The notes below the pieces were generated by a model. The model was given only the letters and a program-made list of their open reading frames with translations. It had not been told where the DNA came from and ran no database searches. From Atribacterota bacterium (GTDB taxonomy: Bacteria > Atribacterota > Phoenicimicrobiia > Phoenicimicrobiales > Stramentimicrobiaceae): a DNA stretch of 54,554 nucleotides. The stretch spans positions 1 through 54,554 of the forward strand of contig JAQUNC010000010.1 in the NCBI GenBank assembly GCA_028717805.1, in the 5' to 3' direction. The first letter of the stretch is position 1. Every line of letters begins with the position of its first letter. Made by a program: the position numbers and the translations under genes. This document shows positions 45,351-54,300 of this stretch, piece after piece.

Positions 45351-47690
45351 TTACCTAATAGGACAAATACCATTTTCACAAGACTCATCACCAGCATCAA
45401 TTATTACCTCATCTTTCTCATATTTAGAAATAAGGGAAGGAATAAAATGAACCATATTCTTAACTCTCTTGTCATATTCTTCCTTACTTATTTCTTCATA
45501 GGGCATCTGAGCATAAAAACTATCATCCAGAGATACGAAACTGACTGCTACTACATCATCCCAGTTATTCCATAGCCATTCTTCCACCTCTTCCCATTCA
45601 TTATTTCTAACATGTATAGTAATAGAAGTATTATGATCAGAATATTCCTTCTGAAAAGCTCTATAATTCTCTAATTGCTCAATAGCGGAGATATCATTTT
45701 TTGTTTTTCCTGGTGGTGCACTACAGGGAAAAGAGATTACCTTTGTGCGACAGTTGTCCTCAGCCTGCCCATTTTCTGGTTTTATGTCATAACCAAGTTC
45801 TTCACAAACTTTAAGCAATGGATCAGAAGCATTGATACGCACTCTTCTGATATAAAAGGGAGCATGGGAATAATGGATACCACTGGAAACCGTAGGTAGC
45901 TGGGTAACTGTACCCTCTGGTTTAATAGTAGTAACCAGAAGAGGTGGATTGACTCCTAATTTTTTGGCATAAGATTCGGCTTCTTGATGGGCAACTTCTC
46001 GAAGTTTTTTACGCAAATGTGATTGTTCTTCAGAAGGCATATTAGTAGCATTCACCATATCCTGCCATCCTGTTAGACTACAACCAACTAATCTATCTCT
46101 TTTCTGTTTGATATCCCAATTGTCTAATTCCAGATCTAAAAAAGTCATTCTGAATGCAGCTCGAACTGAAAGACGCTGGGCTTCCAATAGCTTCTTTTCA
46201 TCCACTTTTCCCTCTCTCACAAATCCCATTACATTTACTGTAGTTAGATTACACATCTGTTCCCTATCCAACAATACTTCCATACAGGGATTTGCTCCTT
46301 CTAGATTTGGTCTTCTCCGAGCCGCTGCTTCCGCATTCATAAAACCTGGTTCACCGCTATATCGCATCTGTTTGATATGCCAGGATAGCTTTTCACGAGA
46401 AGGCTTAACAGTATAAAAAATACTATTATTACTCATTTCTCGATAATCAATCTCTTCATTTTTTATCCATTTACCATCAATCTGCTCATAAAGATTGTTT
46501 TTGGCATTTAAGATATCTTGATCATCAGAGTCAAATAGTATTACTTCGCTGGTCCGCCTTACTCCACCAACCACTACGTTCTGACCAATGATATTGGCAA
46601 TATCCATACAATCGACTGGTTTTAACTTTTTCAGCTGCCCAAAACAATTATTCTTGATAATTCTATCTATTTTAAAAAACATCCTCTCTAAGCTCTCATA
46701 GCCAGAGGCAGTCCCCCCAAAAGTCTTTAATTTTTCGCCCTTAGGCCTTACCTGATCATAATTAAAAATAATGGTATTAATCTGTCGATATTCTTTGCGA
46801 GATAATATATTTAGATATATCTCTAAAGCCTGCACCCATCCTTCCTTGCTATCGCCAATAATAATATGTGCAGTATCTTTTTGAAATGCAACACTGGTTA
46901 GATCTTCTCTTTCTTCTTTGGGAACCGGTGAATAGGATTCATGAATTATTTTAATATTTGTCCTTACTTTCGGTAATTTCTGGATATCTGATTTTAGAAC
47001 CCTAACTCCCACTCCCGTACCAATCATTAATAGATAAAACAAATCCCGAAAAGCACTGAACTTGTCTAACACCGTAAAGCTACAATTGAAATTAGACATA
47101 GGATATTTTAAGCTAACTTCCGTACCGCCAGTCCACAATGTTCGTCCGGCTAAAAATTGCCTTAGATGATAGATATTATCATAGAGGACTTCAGCTTCTT
47201 GTTGAGTAGTTTTAACCAGATTACAATTGAATTCCACTGCTCTTCTCGCTGCTTCCCACCAGTACTCTCTTCTCTTTTCTAAGGATAGCCATCTGGAGTA
47301 AGTACGATAATAAACAAATTGTCCTAATTGAGTGGGAAAAGGATTGGGAAGATGCTTATATTTACTTATGAATTCATCAGTTAATAATTTATGATTTTCT
47401 TTAGTTATTTCCCTTAACTTATCCCGTTGTTCCCGGTATAAAATATATACTTTGGCCACATCTTTTCGCTCACTGTTCATTAATTCCGTCTCTACCCTCT
47501 CCTGAATATCGGCAACTGTTACGTTTTCTATACTCCCTTTCAGGTCCTGTTCAATTTTTTGAGCAATATTAATACAGAGCTGTTCGTCTACTCCCTTGAT
47601 TGTTTCCCTCATAGCCTGGGTAATAGCATTAATAATTTTTTTCTGGTCAAAATATTGTACTGTATTATTACGTTTAATAACCTTTAGCAT
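45351..47690 (-). CDS. nrdJ: Adenosylcobalamin-dependent ribonucleoside-triphosphate reductase (class II)
   Basis: This enzyme reduces ribonucleotides to deoxyribonucleotides with a B12-generated thiyl radical, without oxygen. The 779-aa monomeric protein has an N-terminal ATP-cone (about 1-95, VIKRNNTVQYFDQKKI). It also has PMSNFNCSF with the first redox Cys, GTGVGVRV, the radical site NPCMEVLLDREQMCNLTTVN with Cys and Glu, and a C-terminal redox pair C771/C776 in CENGICPIR. This matches the Lactobacillus RTPR type. No B12 riboswitch was recognised in the 255-bp upstream gap. No class I or III genes are near. Confidence 0.93.
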   Translation of the reverse strand: MLKVIKRNNTVQYFDQKKIINAITQAMRETIKGVDEQLCINIAQKIEQDLKGSIENVTVADIQERVETELMNSERKDVAKVYILYREQRDKLREITKENHKLLTDEFISKYKHLPNPFPTQLGQFVYYRTYSRWLSLEKRREYWWEAARRAVEFNCNLVKTTQQEAEVLYDNIYHLRQFLAGRTLWTGGTEVSLKYPMSNFNCSFTVLDKFSAFRDLFYLLMIGTGVGVRVLKSDIQKLPKVRTNIKIIHESYSPVPKEEREDLTSVAFQKDTAHIIIGDSKEGWVQALEIYLNILSRKEYRQINTIIFNYDQVRPKGEKLKTFGGTASGYESLERMFFKIDRIIKNNCFGQLKKLKPVDCMDIANIIGQNVVVGGVRRTSEVILFDSDDQDILNAKNNLYEQIDGKWIKNEEIDYREMSNNSIFYTVKPSREKLSWHIKQMRYSGEPGFMNAEAAARRRPNLEGANPCMEVLLDREQMCNLTTVNVMGFVREGKVDEKKLLEAQRLSVRAAFRMTFLDLELDNWDIKQKRDRLVGCSLTGWQDMVNATNMPSEEQSHLRKKLREVAHQEAESYAKKLGVNPPLLVTTIKPEGTVTQLPTVSSGIHYSHAPFYIRRVRINASDPLLKVCEELGYDIKPENGQAEDNCRTKVISFPCSAPPGKTKNDISAIEQLENYRAFQKEYSDHNTSITIHVRNNEWEEVEEWLWNNWDDVVAVSFVSLDDSFYAQMPYEEISKEEYDKRVKNMVHFIPSLISKYEKDEVIIDAGDESCENGICPIR

Positions 47691-47945
47691 GAAAATCCTC
47701 TCTATTTCTTTTAAATTATTATTTATAGGATATTCAAAGTATTTCTTCCCACTTGAATACCCTTTAACCCCACCTTAGTATATTTTAATTTTCTAACAAA
47801 ATCTGCTGGACTAACTTGTTAGCATCTATTGTGTTTTAAAAAATATTTCTTCTCTGGTATTTTCACCTAAAATCATTCACACACAATCTTATTTGATTCT
47901 ACTATAAATGGTTTTGAAGTAAAGTAGAAATTTATATTTATCTGC

Positions 47946-48629
47946 TCACCTTCTATTGAGCATAGCCAGAATTAATAGAATAAACAGGAAGGTGCCTATT
48001 CTTTGAGCAGCTCCAATAAAATAGGTAAAAGCAGCATGTCGCAAGACAATGGCTACCATCTTAATCTCTTCCTGATCAGCCAGACCAATCTCCTGTAAGG
48101 AATTTAAGGCACGATTACTGGCATTTAATTCCACCGGCAAAGATACCAGAGCGAAGACAACCATACCAAACAGAAGAAATAATCCGGTATAGATTAAGAA
48201 TATATTTCTAAAAAAAATACCCCATACAAAAACCAGAGGACTTAATTGGCCCATTATAGCTAAAATTCTGGCCATTCTATTTCTTAAATTCATAAGTTGG
48301 AATCCCTGGTGTTCCTGTACAACGTGTTCTACCTCATGAGCAACAATACCCAAGGAGGTAACCGAAGATGTTTCGGCAATTTTTCTACAGAAATTAAGCG
48401 TTCTGTTTTGGGGATTGTAATAATTTACCATCTGCTTATTGGTCTGTAAAATTGGGATGTTTAGCCTATAAAAAGATAATAAATTCTGGGCAACTTCAAT
48501 TCCTTTCTTTCCTTTTTTATTAGGTATTTGTAGATAATAATAATAGACTCGTCTAAGTCGCCACTGAGCAAACCATCCTAAAAGTACAGGCACAATAAGG
48601 AGTAAATAGATTGGTTTAAAAGTCAGCAT
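47946..48629 (-). CDS. YugP-type membrane zinc metallopeptidase
   Basis: This 227-aa membrane protease (Peptidase_membr_4 family) has a first hydrophobic segment at about residues 5-20. The zinc motif HEVEH lies in VAHEVEHVVQEH, and three further membrane helices follow. The N-terminal YNPQNRTLNFC region is family-typical. Its substrates are not known. It is flanked by gaps of 146 and 316 bp (the latter up to the RNR start) and is probably monocistronic. Confidence 0.9.
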   Translation of the reverse strand: MLTFKPIYLLLIVPVLLGWFAQWRLRRVYYYYLQIPNKKGKKGIEVAQNLLSFYRLNIPILQTNKQMVNYYNPQNRTLNFCRKIAETSSVTSLGIVAHEVEHVVQEHQGFQLMNLRNRMARILAIMGQLSPLVFVWGIFFRNIFLIYTGLFLLFGMVVFALVSLPVELNASNRALNSLQEIGLADQEEIKMVAIVLRHAAFTYFIGAAQRIGTFLFILLILAMLNRR

Positions 48630-48775
48630 CGGTTATCCTCACTTCTATTGCTATATTTTAGGGCAAATATTTCAGAATATTTATCTAGTGCTTTCCCAAG
48701 ATAATTAGAAATCAACTGTTCTTACTATTTTATGGTTATCGCTAATCTGTAATCTTAAGGATACAAGCAGTTTAT

Positions 48776-49393
48776 TTAGGCATTTTTCATATTTTGATAT
48801 CTCTTATAGAAAAAGATTATGCTAACCACAGAAATCATAGCAATGAACAGAAAATACATTATTGAATTATCTAAATCACTTCCTGATAAGATACCATGAA
48901 TTGCTGCCAGGAGAAAAGCAGGATAAAGCAAGCTGTGTATATATTTCCAGTATTTTGCTATATTTTTTCTCAAGAGGGCAGCAATAACTGCCATATAAAT
49001 CAAGTATAAGGCAGGGCGACCGGCATTGGTTAAAAAACCATTCCAGGAATTAAAATGGGGAATAAATATGCTGGTAGTTCCAAAATCTATAGCCATAATC
49101 ACGGGATGTAAGCTAATTAATATCAGTCCAACAATAGAAAAAAAGTGATGTATTCTTAAATAGTATACCCCAAAAATCTTTTTGCTTTCTTTCACCAGTA
49201 AACTTAGGAGAATAGCTATAAAAAGAGAGGTTAGCCCTGTCAAGCCGGCTATGCGGCGAATAAAGTGAAAAACATTAGCAAATCCATTGCTAAAAACAAT
49301 AGTAATAGGAATGAGATAAAGAATTATAAATAAAAGATAGAAAAAAGAACGAATTCTAATCCATTGCTTAATCTTTTTTTCATTGTCTATCAT
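48776..49393 (-). CDS. Ferric reductase-like transmembrane protein
   Basis: This 205-aa protein has about six membrane helices and histidines placed for two b-type hemes: the HHFF pair in YYLRIHHFF, the His in LISLHPV, the His in WKYIHSLLY and that in AAIHGILSG. These fit the ferric-reductase-like transmembrane domain shared by YedZ/MsrQ and NOX-type proteins. No FAD/NAD domain is fused. MsrQ partners MsrP; here msrAB lies about 24 kb away and no msrP is visible, so an electron-transfer role is the most that can be said. Confidence 0.82.
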   Translation of the reverse strand: MIDNEKKIKQWIRIRSFFYLLFIILYLIPITIVFSNGFANVFHFIRRIAGLTGLTSLFIAILLSLLVKESKKIFGVYYLRIHHFFSIVGLILISLHPVIMAIDFGTTSIFIPHFNSWNGFLTNAGRPALYLIYMAVIAALLRKNIAKYWKYIHSLLYPAFLLAAIHGILSGSDLDNSIMYFLFIAMISVVSIIFFYKRYQNMKNA

Positions 49394-49490
49394 GTTCTGC
49401 TCCTTTCAATTATTAGGATGGAAAACAAGATAATACTATTACCATTTTAGATTTTCTAACATATTAGCAAATAAAGTGCAAATATAAAAT

Positions 49491-49505
49491 AACAACCAGG
49501 TTGTT
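49491..49505 (-). terminator. Candidate weak terminator or operator-like palindrome after dacB
   Basis: The 15-bp inverted repeat AACAACC-A-GGTTGTT can fold into a 6-bp stem with a 3-nt loop. On the minus strand ATTTTATATTT follows. It lies 76 bp after the dacB stop and about 100 bp before the ferric-reductase-like gene. It could instead be a regulatory palindrome for that gene. Confidence 0.35.
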
Positions 49506-49580
49506 TGATATTGCTATGGGCAACTTTATAGCTTTATTATAAGTAAGTATTTTCCCAGGCAATGCTTGAGATTTTAAAAT

Positions 49581-50777
49581 CTAATACTTTTCATAGATGT
49601 AGTTAATAATCTGGTCTTCCCACAATTTTGGATTATTCTTTTCGCCACGAAAATTATTCTCCATCAAACAAAAAACAATATTCCGGCCACTTTTAGTCTG
49701 AAATATTCCGGCTAATCCAGAAGCAGAAGGTAAACTGCCTGTTTTAGCCCAGAGAGGAAAGGAAAATCTATTTTTAATGGTCCCTCTTTCTTCTGTACTG
49801 GCAAAAAAGTTTAGAATCTCTCGACCATATTTTTGATAAAGATAAGAAATAAATCCAACTATCTGAGCAGGTGTCAGTAGATTGTATTCAGAGAGACCAC
49901 AGCCATCAACTATCAGGTAATCTTCACCCCATTGCATGCCAAACAGCTCATAGAATAGTTCTGAAAGCACTGTGATGGATTGTTCTATAGTAAAAGCCTG
50001 ATCAGAATTAACCATTAATGGTAGAGTACGAAAAATAATTTCTGAGCTTTGATTATCACTCATTTTCATCATTTGCACTAAAATATTATCTAGGGTATCA
50101 GAATAGTGAATAGCCTTAATGCTAACATCCTCTTTAACCTGGTCAATCTTAATTCCTCCCTTAATCTGTATCCCCAATCGTAATAATTCACTGCAGAATA
50201 TTTCTCCCCAGTTCATGGTCATGGTATCATAATAGGAAATATATTTTTCTTTGGCACTGTATCCTTTAATAGCCAAGGCACCTATCAGGGGATTCTGATC
50301 ATCCCACATCCACCCCCTGCCTAAAAATTCTTCTTTCTGAAAGAAAAAATCATCCAGAATTAAATCACCATTAATCTGACCAATACGGTATTTATTTACA
50401 AAATTTTGGGCAATTTCCCTTATCATTTCCGGAGAATTGGTCGGATCTCCGCTCCCCTTAATATAGAGGTTACTCTGTATTTCACCGGGATTTGTACTGG
50501 AAAAATAAAAAAATGTAGGAAAACGATATTCCTCTCCTATAACTTCTAATGCCGCCAGTAAAGTCAATATTTTTACTAAAGAAGCCGGGGTAAAAAGCTT
50601 ATCCTGGTTATGGGATAGCAGTATTTGCCCGCTGTAAAGGTCTTGAATTAGAATTCCTGCAAAAGCATTGAATTGCTCAATATCCTGTTCTATTACCGAC
50701 TGACCTGATATCATAGGAGATACCAGACTAAAAACTATAACAATGGTAATAATAAATAATATGGTTCTCTTTATCAA
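49581..50777 (-). CDS. dacB: D-alanyl-D-alanine carboxypeptidase/endopeptidase (PBP4 family, peptidase S13)
   Basis: This is an exported penicillin-binding protein that trims or cleaves peptidoglycan cross-links. I use the TTG at 50777 (398 aa): AGGAGGAG is upstream and the TTGA overlaps the flavoprotein stop by 4 bp. The frame is open for 19 more codons upstream. The motifs are a signal segment (about 3-23), S66-x-x-K69 in PASLVKI, SDN in KMSDNQSSE, and KTG in AKTGSLPSASG. It lacks the large insert of E. coli PBP4, as in the shorter members. It is the last gene of a natA-natB-flavoprotein-dacB unit. Confidence 0.92.
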   Translation of the reverse strand: MIKRTILFIITIVIVFSLVSPMISGQSVIEQDIEQFNAFAGILIQDLYSGQILLSHNQDKLFTPASLVKILTLLAALEVIGEEYRFPTFFYFSSTNPGEIQSNLYIKGSGDPTNSPEMIREIAQNFVNKYRIGQINGDLILDDFFFQKEEFLGRGWMWDDQNPLIGALAIKGYSAKEKYISYYDTMTMNWGEIFCSELLRLGIQIKGGIKIDQVKEDVSIKAIHYSDTLDNILVQMMKMSDNQSSEIIFRTLPLMVNSDQAFTIEQSITVLSELFYELFGMQWGEDYLIVDGCGLSEYNLLTPAQIVGFISYLYQKYGREILNFFASTEERGTIKNRFSFPLWAKTGSLPSASGLAGIFQTKSGRNIVFCLMENNFRGEKNNPKLWEDQIINYIYEKY

Positions 50778-52069
50778 TTTGCTTTGCTCCTCCTGGCTGC
50801 ACTTTCTCCTGCTAAAAAGCCAGTACTCCAGCATTCCTGCAGGTTATATCCTCCTGAAGGTCCATCTAAATCCAGAATTTCCCCTGCAAAATAGAGATTT
50901 TTAACCTTTTTAGAAACCATGGTACCAGGATCAACTTCTCTTAAAGAAACTCCTCCACAGGTAATCATAGCCCAGGGAAATCCCAGTAACTCAGTAGGTG
51001 TCAATTCCAGCTCTTTTAACAAATGCACTAATCGTTTTCTTTCTGATTTAGTAATATAATCCACTCTCTTGTCTTCTTCTATGTTAGATAATTGAATTAT
51101 TACTGGTATTAAAGAAGCAGGAAGTAGCTTAGGCAACGAATTTTTAAACATACGACCTTTAAATTCCTGAAAATCCCTTTGTATCCTTTCTTCTAATTTT
51201 TTAAAATCCAGAGCAGGCTTTAAATCCAGCAAAAGTTTGACTTCCCCCTTTCTTAAATGCTGTTCAATATTATTGCTCATATCCATCACTATTGGTCCAC
51301 TGATACCAAAGTGAGTGAATAGCAATTCGCCAAAGCGTTCATCATGTTTCTTTCCATCCTGGTATAATTGCAGAGAGATATTCTTTAAGGTTAACCCCTG
51401 TACCTCTTTTACCCATATTTCGGAAGTCTTCACTGGATTTAATGCTGGTAAGGGTTTAACTATGGTATGTCCCAACTTTTCTGCCCAACCATAACCATCA
51501 CCAGTAGAACCGGTTTGGGGATAGGATTTACCACCGGTACAAAGAATAATCTTTTCTGAAAATATTTCTCCTCCCGTAAAGATTATTTTACATATCCCTG
51601 TACTATCCTGGGCTACCTCAATGGCACTAATCCTGGTATTATAATAAATCTTTACTCTTCCCTCTGATAAATACCCCGTTAAAATCTTTAATACATCTTG
51701 AGCATCTCCCTCTTTGGGAAAAATACGATTACCGCGTTCTACCTGCCAGATTAATCCCCGGGATTGAAAAAAATTTAATACCTCGCTTACTCCAAAACGT
51801 TCCAGTGCACTATATAAAAACCGACCATTTTTTCCAAATTTTTCAGCTAATTTCACCTTATCAAATTCATAATGAGTAAAATTACAACGACCTTTACCGG
51901 TAAGTAACAATTTCTTCCCTAAAGAGTCATTTCTTTCCAGCAGGACTACTCTGATTCCCAGTTCAGCCGCCCGACCAGCAGCTATCATACCTGCAGGGCC
52001 ACCACCTAATACTGCTATATCAAAGTAGTTCTCCTTTTTATTCTTTATATTCTGCTCGGAATATTCCAT
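50774..52069 (-). CDS. HI0933/YtfP-family NAD(P)/FAD-dependent oxidoreductase
   Basis: This 431-aa flavoprotein has the N-terminal FAD motif VLGGGPAGMIAAGRA, the family signature GKKLLLTGKGRCNFTH, ILCTGGKSYPQTGSTGDGY in the middle and the closing AGEILDLDGPSGGYNLQ. Family members include BaiN and proteins of unknown reaction; the exact substrate is not known. It lies 14 bp after natB and overlaps dacB by 4 bp with the chosen start. The combination with an ABC exporter and a PBP does not itself point to a pathway. Confidence 0.92.
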   Translation of the reverse strand: MEYSEQNIKNKKENYFDIAVLGGGPAGMIAAGRAAELGIRVVLLERNDSLGKKLLLTGKGRCNFTHYEFDKVKLAEKFGKNGRFLYSALERFGVSEVLNFFQSRGLIWQVERGNRIFPKEGDAQDVLKILTGYLSEGRVKIYYNTRISAIEVAQDSTGICKIIFTGGEIFSEKIILCTGGKSYPQTGSTGDGYGWAEKLGHTIVKPLPALNPVKTSEIWVKEVQGLTLKNISLQLYQDGKKHDERFGELLFTHFGISGPIVMDMSNNIEQHLRKGEVKLLLDLKPALDFKKLEERIQRDFQEFKGRMFKNSLPKLLPASLIPVIIQLSNIEEDKRVDYITKSERKRLVHLLKELELTPTELLGFPWAMITCGGVSLREVDPGTMVSKKVKNLYFAGEILDLDGPSGGYNLQECWSTGFLAGESAARRSKAN

Positions 52070-52083
52070 TACTCTATACTTCT

Positions 52084-53286
52084 TTAACTTCGAAATAAAA
52101 CGTTTTCCCTATGAAACATATTTGTTGCTGCTGCCAGGGCAAGCAAAGCAATACTAATGTTGCTTATCAGGGTAGCTGATATATGAGTCCAATTAACAGT
52201 ACCCATTAATAATTCCTTAAAGACAAAACTATTGTTCAAAATGGGAATGAAAAATAGTTGTTTAGCTAATTCTATCCCCTGGCTTAAAGAAATCATGCCC
52301 AAAAAAATTGCTATCATATAAATCGGAGTTACATAAGTAGAAGCCTCTCTACTATTTCGGGCAAATATACCAATCAATATGAGTATGGCACTCGCTAATC
52401 CTACCAGGGGAGTTAAAATAAGCAAAAAAAGGAAAAACAAGGAAAAAGAAAAAGGTACCCTTATTATTGAAACTTCTCCTAGCATATAAGCTGGAGTTAG
52501 AAAAGCAATACTGAGCCCTGTTAATCCCAGAATCATACTTACTGCTGAAATAGACATGACAGTAAAATATTTTCCTAATACAATTTCCAAACGGCTGATT
52601 TGGCTCACCAGTAAAGTTGCCAGAGTCCCTCTTTCTTTCTCACCGGCAGTAATATCTACAGCTGAATGCATAGCTCCAATAAAAATAAGTATGATAATAA
52701 TATAAGGTAGTATTGATCCCAGCATAGAGCCAACTTTTCTTTCCTCTGGAGCCAAATCCAGCCATTGTTCCTGAAATGGCTGTAGAAAATCAGCATCAAA
52801 ACCAATTTGCTTCAATCTTGCTTGCATAATTTGCTGCCGATAGTAATCAATTAGAACGGTTACTCTCTTTCTTGCTAACTGGGAACGCTGTGTTGTAGAA
52901 TCATACTTCATTATAATAGAGATTGAGTTAATACTATCTTTCTCCGAATAATCTGTTTCAATAACTTCAGGAATATGTATTGTTAAGTGAACCTTGCCTC
53001 CCAGTAGCTCGTTCTCTGGATTTTCCTCAGACTGAATTATCTTTATATTCTTATCTTTCTGTAATATCTCTACCAGTTGCGGCGAATTCCCCGCTCCTGT
53101 TATGTTAATTTGGGAAGGCAAATTTTCCGTACTTTTCTGTCCTATTACTGTAAAATAACCAATTCCCAGGAAAAGAAGAGGATAAAAGATAAGAGGTATA
53201 ACTATCATACTGATTAAAGTTCTGCGGTCACGGATGGCACCCTGTATTTCTTTTTTATAAACTAAATGAACATTCTTCCAGTTCAT
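52084..53286 (-). CDS. ABC-2 type transporter permease, NatB family
   Basis: This 400-aa membrane subunit has one N-terminal helix (about 28-50), a large outside domain (about 55-190) and five or six C-terminal helices. The motif ITAGEKERGTLATLLVSQISR is diagnostic of NatB/CcmB-like ABC-2 permeases. It should pair with the ATPase encoded just upstream, whose stop it overlaps by 4 bp. NatAB of Bacillus exports sodium, but many homologues have unknown substrates. Confidence 0.92.
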   Translation of the reverse strand: MNWKNVHLVYKKEIQGAIRDRRTLISMIVIPLIFYPLLFLGIGYFTVIGQKSTENLPSQINITGAGNSPQLVEILQKDKNIKIIQSEENPENELLGGKVHLTIHIPEVIETDYSEKDSINSISIIMKYDSTTQRSQLARKRVTVLIDYYRQQIMQARLKQIGFDADFLQPFQEQWLDLAPEERKVGSMLGSILPYIIIILIFIGAMHSAVDITAGEKERGTLATLLVSQISRLEIVLGKYFTVMSISAVSMILGLTGLSIAFLTPAYMLGEVSIIRVPFSFSLFFLFLLILTPLVGLASAILILIGIFARNSREASTYVTPIYMIAIFLGMISLSQGIELAKQLFFIPILNNSFVFKELLMGTVNWTHISATLISNISIALLALAAATNMFHRENVLFRS

Positions 53287-54062
53287 GCACTTTCCTCTAT
53301 CTTAACTTTCACCAATTTAAAAAATATCTCTTCCAAATCCTTTTCCCGAAACTTTTGTTGTAAATCTGCTAAGGTACCTGCAGAAAGGATTTCTCCTTTA
53401 TGAATAATGGCAATTTCATCACATAATTTCTCTGCCTCTGGCATTTGATGAGTCGAAAAGATAATACACTTGCCCTGATTTCTAAATTCTTTGATATAAT
53501 TTATAACTACCCTGGCTGTTATTACATCCAGACCTACTGTGGGCTCATCAAAAATTAAAACCGGGGGATTATGAATAATAGCACGGGCAATTGATAGCTT
53601 CTGCTTCATACCTGTTGATAGTTTATCAACCCTGACATCCTGAAAACTTTTCATATCCAGAATTTGAAATATTTCATTCATGCTGGTCCTAATTTCCTGT
53701 TCTGCCAAACCATTAATTCTACCAAAAAACAGGATGGTCTCCCAGGGTGTAAAACGATCATATAATCCGGTTTCCCCGGAAAGAAAACCAATACTCTGTC
53801 TAACTTGGTGAGCTTCCTTCACCACATGATAGCCATTAACTAGAACCTCTCCAGCGGTTGGCTTCATCATAGTAGCCAGAATACGCAATGTGGTAGTCTT
53901 ACCCGCTCCATTTGGTCCTAACAACCCGAATATTTGACCCCTACGGCAATGAAAATTGACATTATTGACTGCCGTAATTTTGCCTCTTTTTTTATCAAAA
54001 AATACCTTTTTTAAATGGGTAACCTTAATCACTGAACATGGCCTTTCCTGCATAATTGCCAT
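53283..54062 (-). CDS. ABC transporter ATP-binding protein, NatA family
   Basis: This 259-aa ATPase has Walker A GLLGPNGAGKTT, the Q-loop region QSIGFLSGE, the ABC signature LSTGMKQKLSIARA, Walker B VLIFDEPTVGLD and the H-switch IIFSTHQM. It drives the NatB-type permease downstream. The start may be Met1 (54062) or Met4 (54053); neither has a good ribosome-binding site. The region directly upstream is a degenerate 7-bp repeat that reaches the start codon, which is unusual. Confidence 0.94.
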   Translation of the reverse strand: MAIMQERPCSVIKVTHLKKVFFDKKRGKITAVNNVNFHCRRGQIFGLLGPNGAGKTTTLRILATMMKPTAGEVLVNGYHVVKEAHQVRQSIGFLSGETGLYDRFTPWETILFFGRINGLAEQEIRTSMNEIFQILDMKSFQDVRVDKLSTGMKQKLSIARAIIHNPPVLIFDEPTVGLDVITARVVINYIKEFRNQGKCIIFSTHQMPEAEKLCDEIAIIHKGEILSAGTLADLQQKFREKDLEEIFFKLVKVKIEESA

Positions 54063-54123
54063 TTAGTAGTTATTAGTTAGTATTTAGTATATGGTATATA
54101 GTTTTTGGTTTTTAGTATGATGT
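54061..54123. repeat. Degenerate heptanucleotide tandem repeat abutting natA
   Basis: Read on the plus strand in blocks of seven, the sequence gives ATTTAGT, AGTTATT, AGTTAGT, ATTTAGT, ATATGGT, ATATAGT, TTTTGGT, TTTTAGT and ATGATGT. Eight of nine end in GT and all are in strict 7-bp phase. The phase blurs after 54123. The array spans the natA start and its upstream leader. Confidence 0.6.
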
Positions 54124-54300
54124 ATACCCTATACCATGTATTATCGTATAGTGTAGTTATTGGGCTCAAGGTATATAATTTTATCCTTTATGAGCTTATT
54201 ATTAAAAATATATATCCTTCTCACAGTACACTCTTTTAGAAAGAAACAACTAAATTATTATTGGTATTGACCGAAAATACTGGTAATAACACCAGGTTTG

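Noticed and set aside
47691-47945. NrdR-box-like sequences (ACACAATAGATG and AAGATTGTGT) upstream of the RNR gene
   Set aside because: Only half of each box matches the consensus and the spacing of the pair is wrong for known tandem NrdR boxes; no nrdR gene is present.
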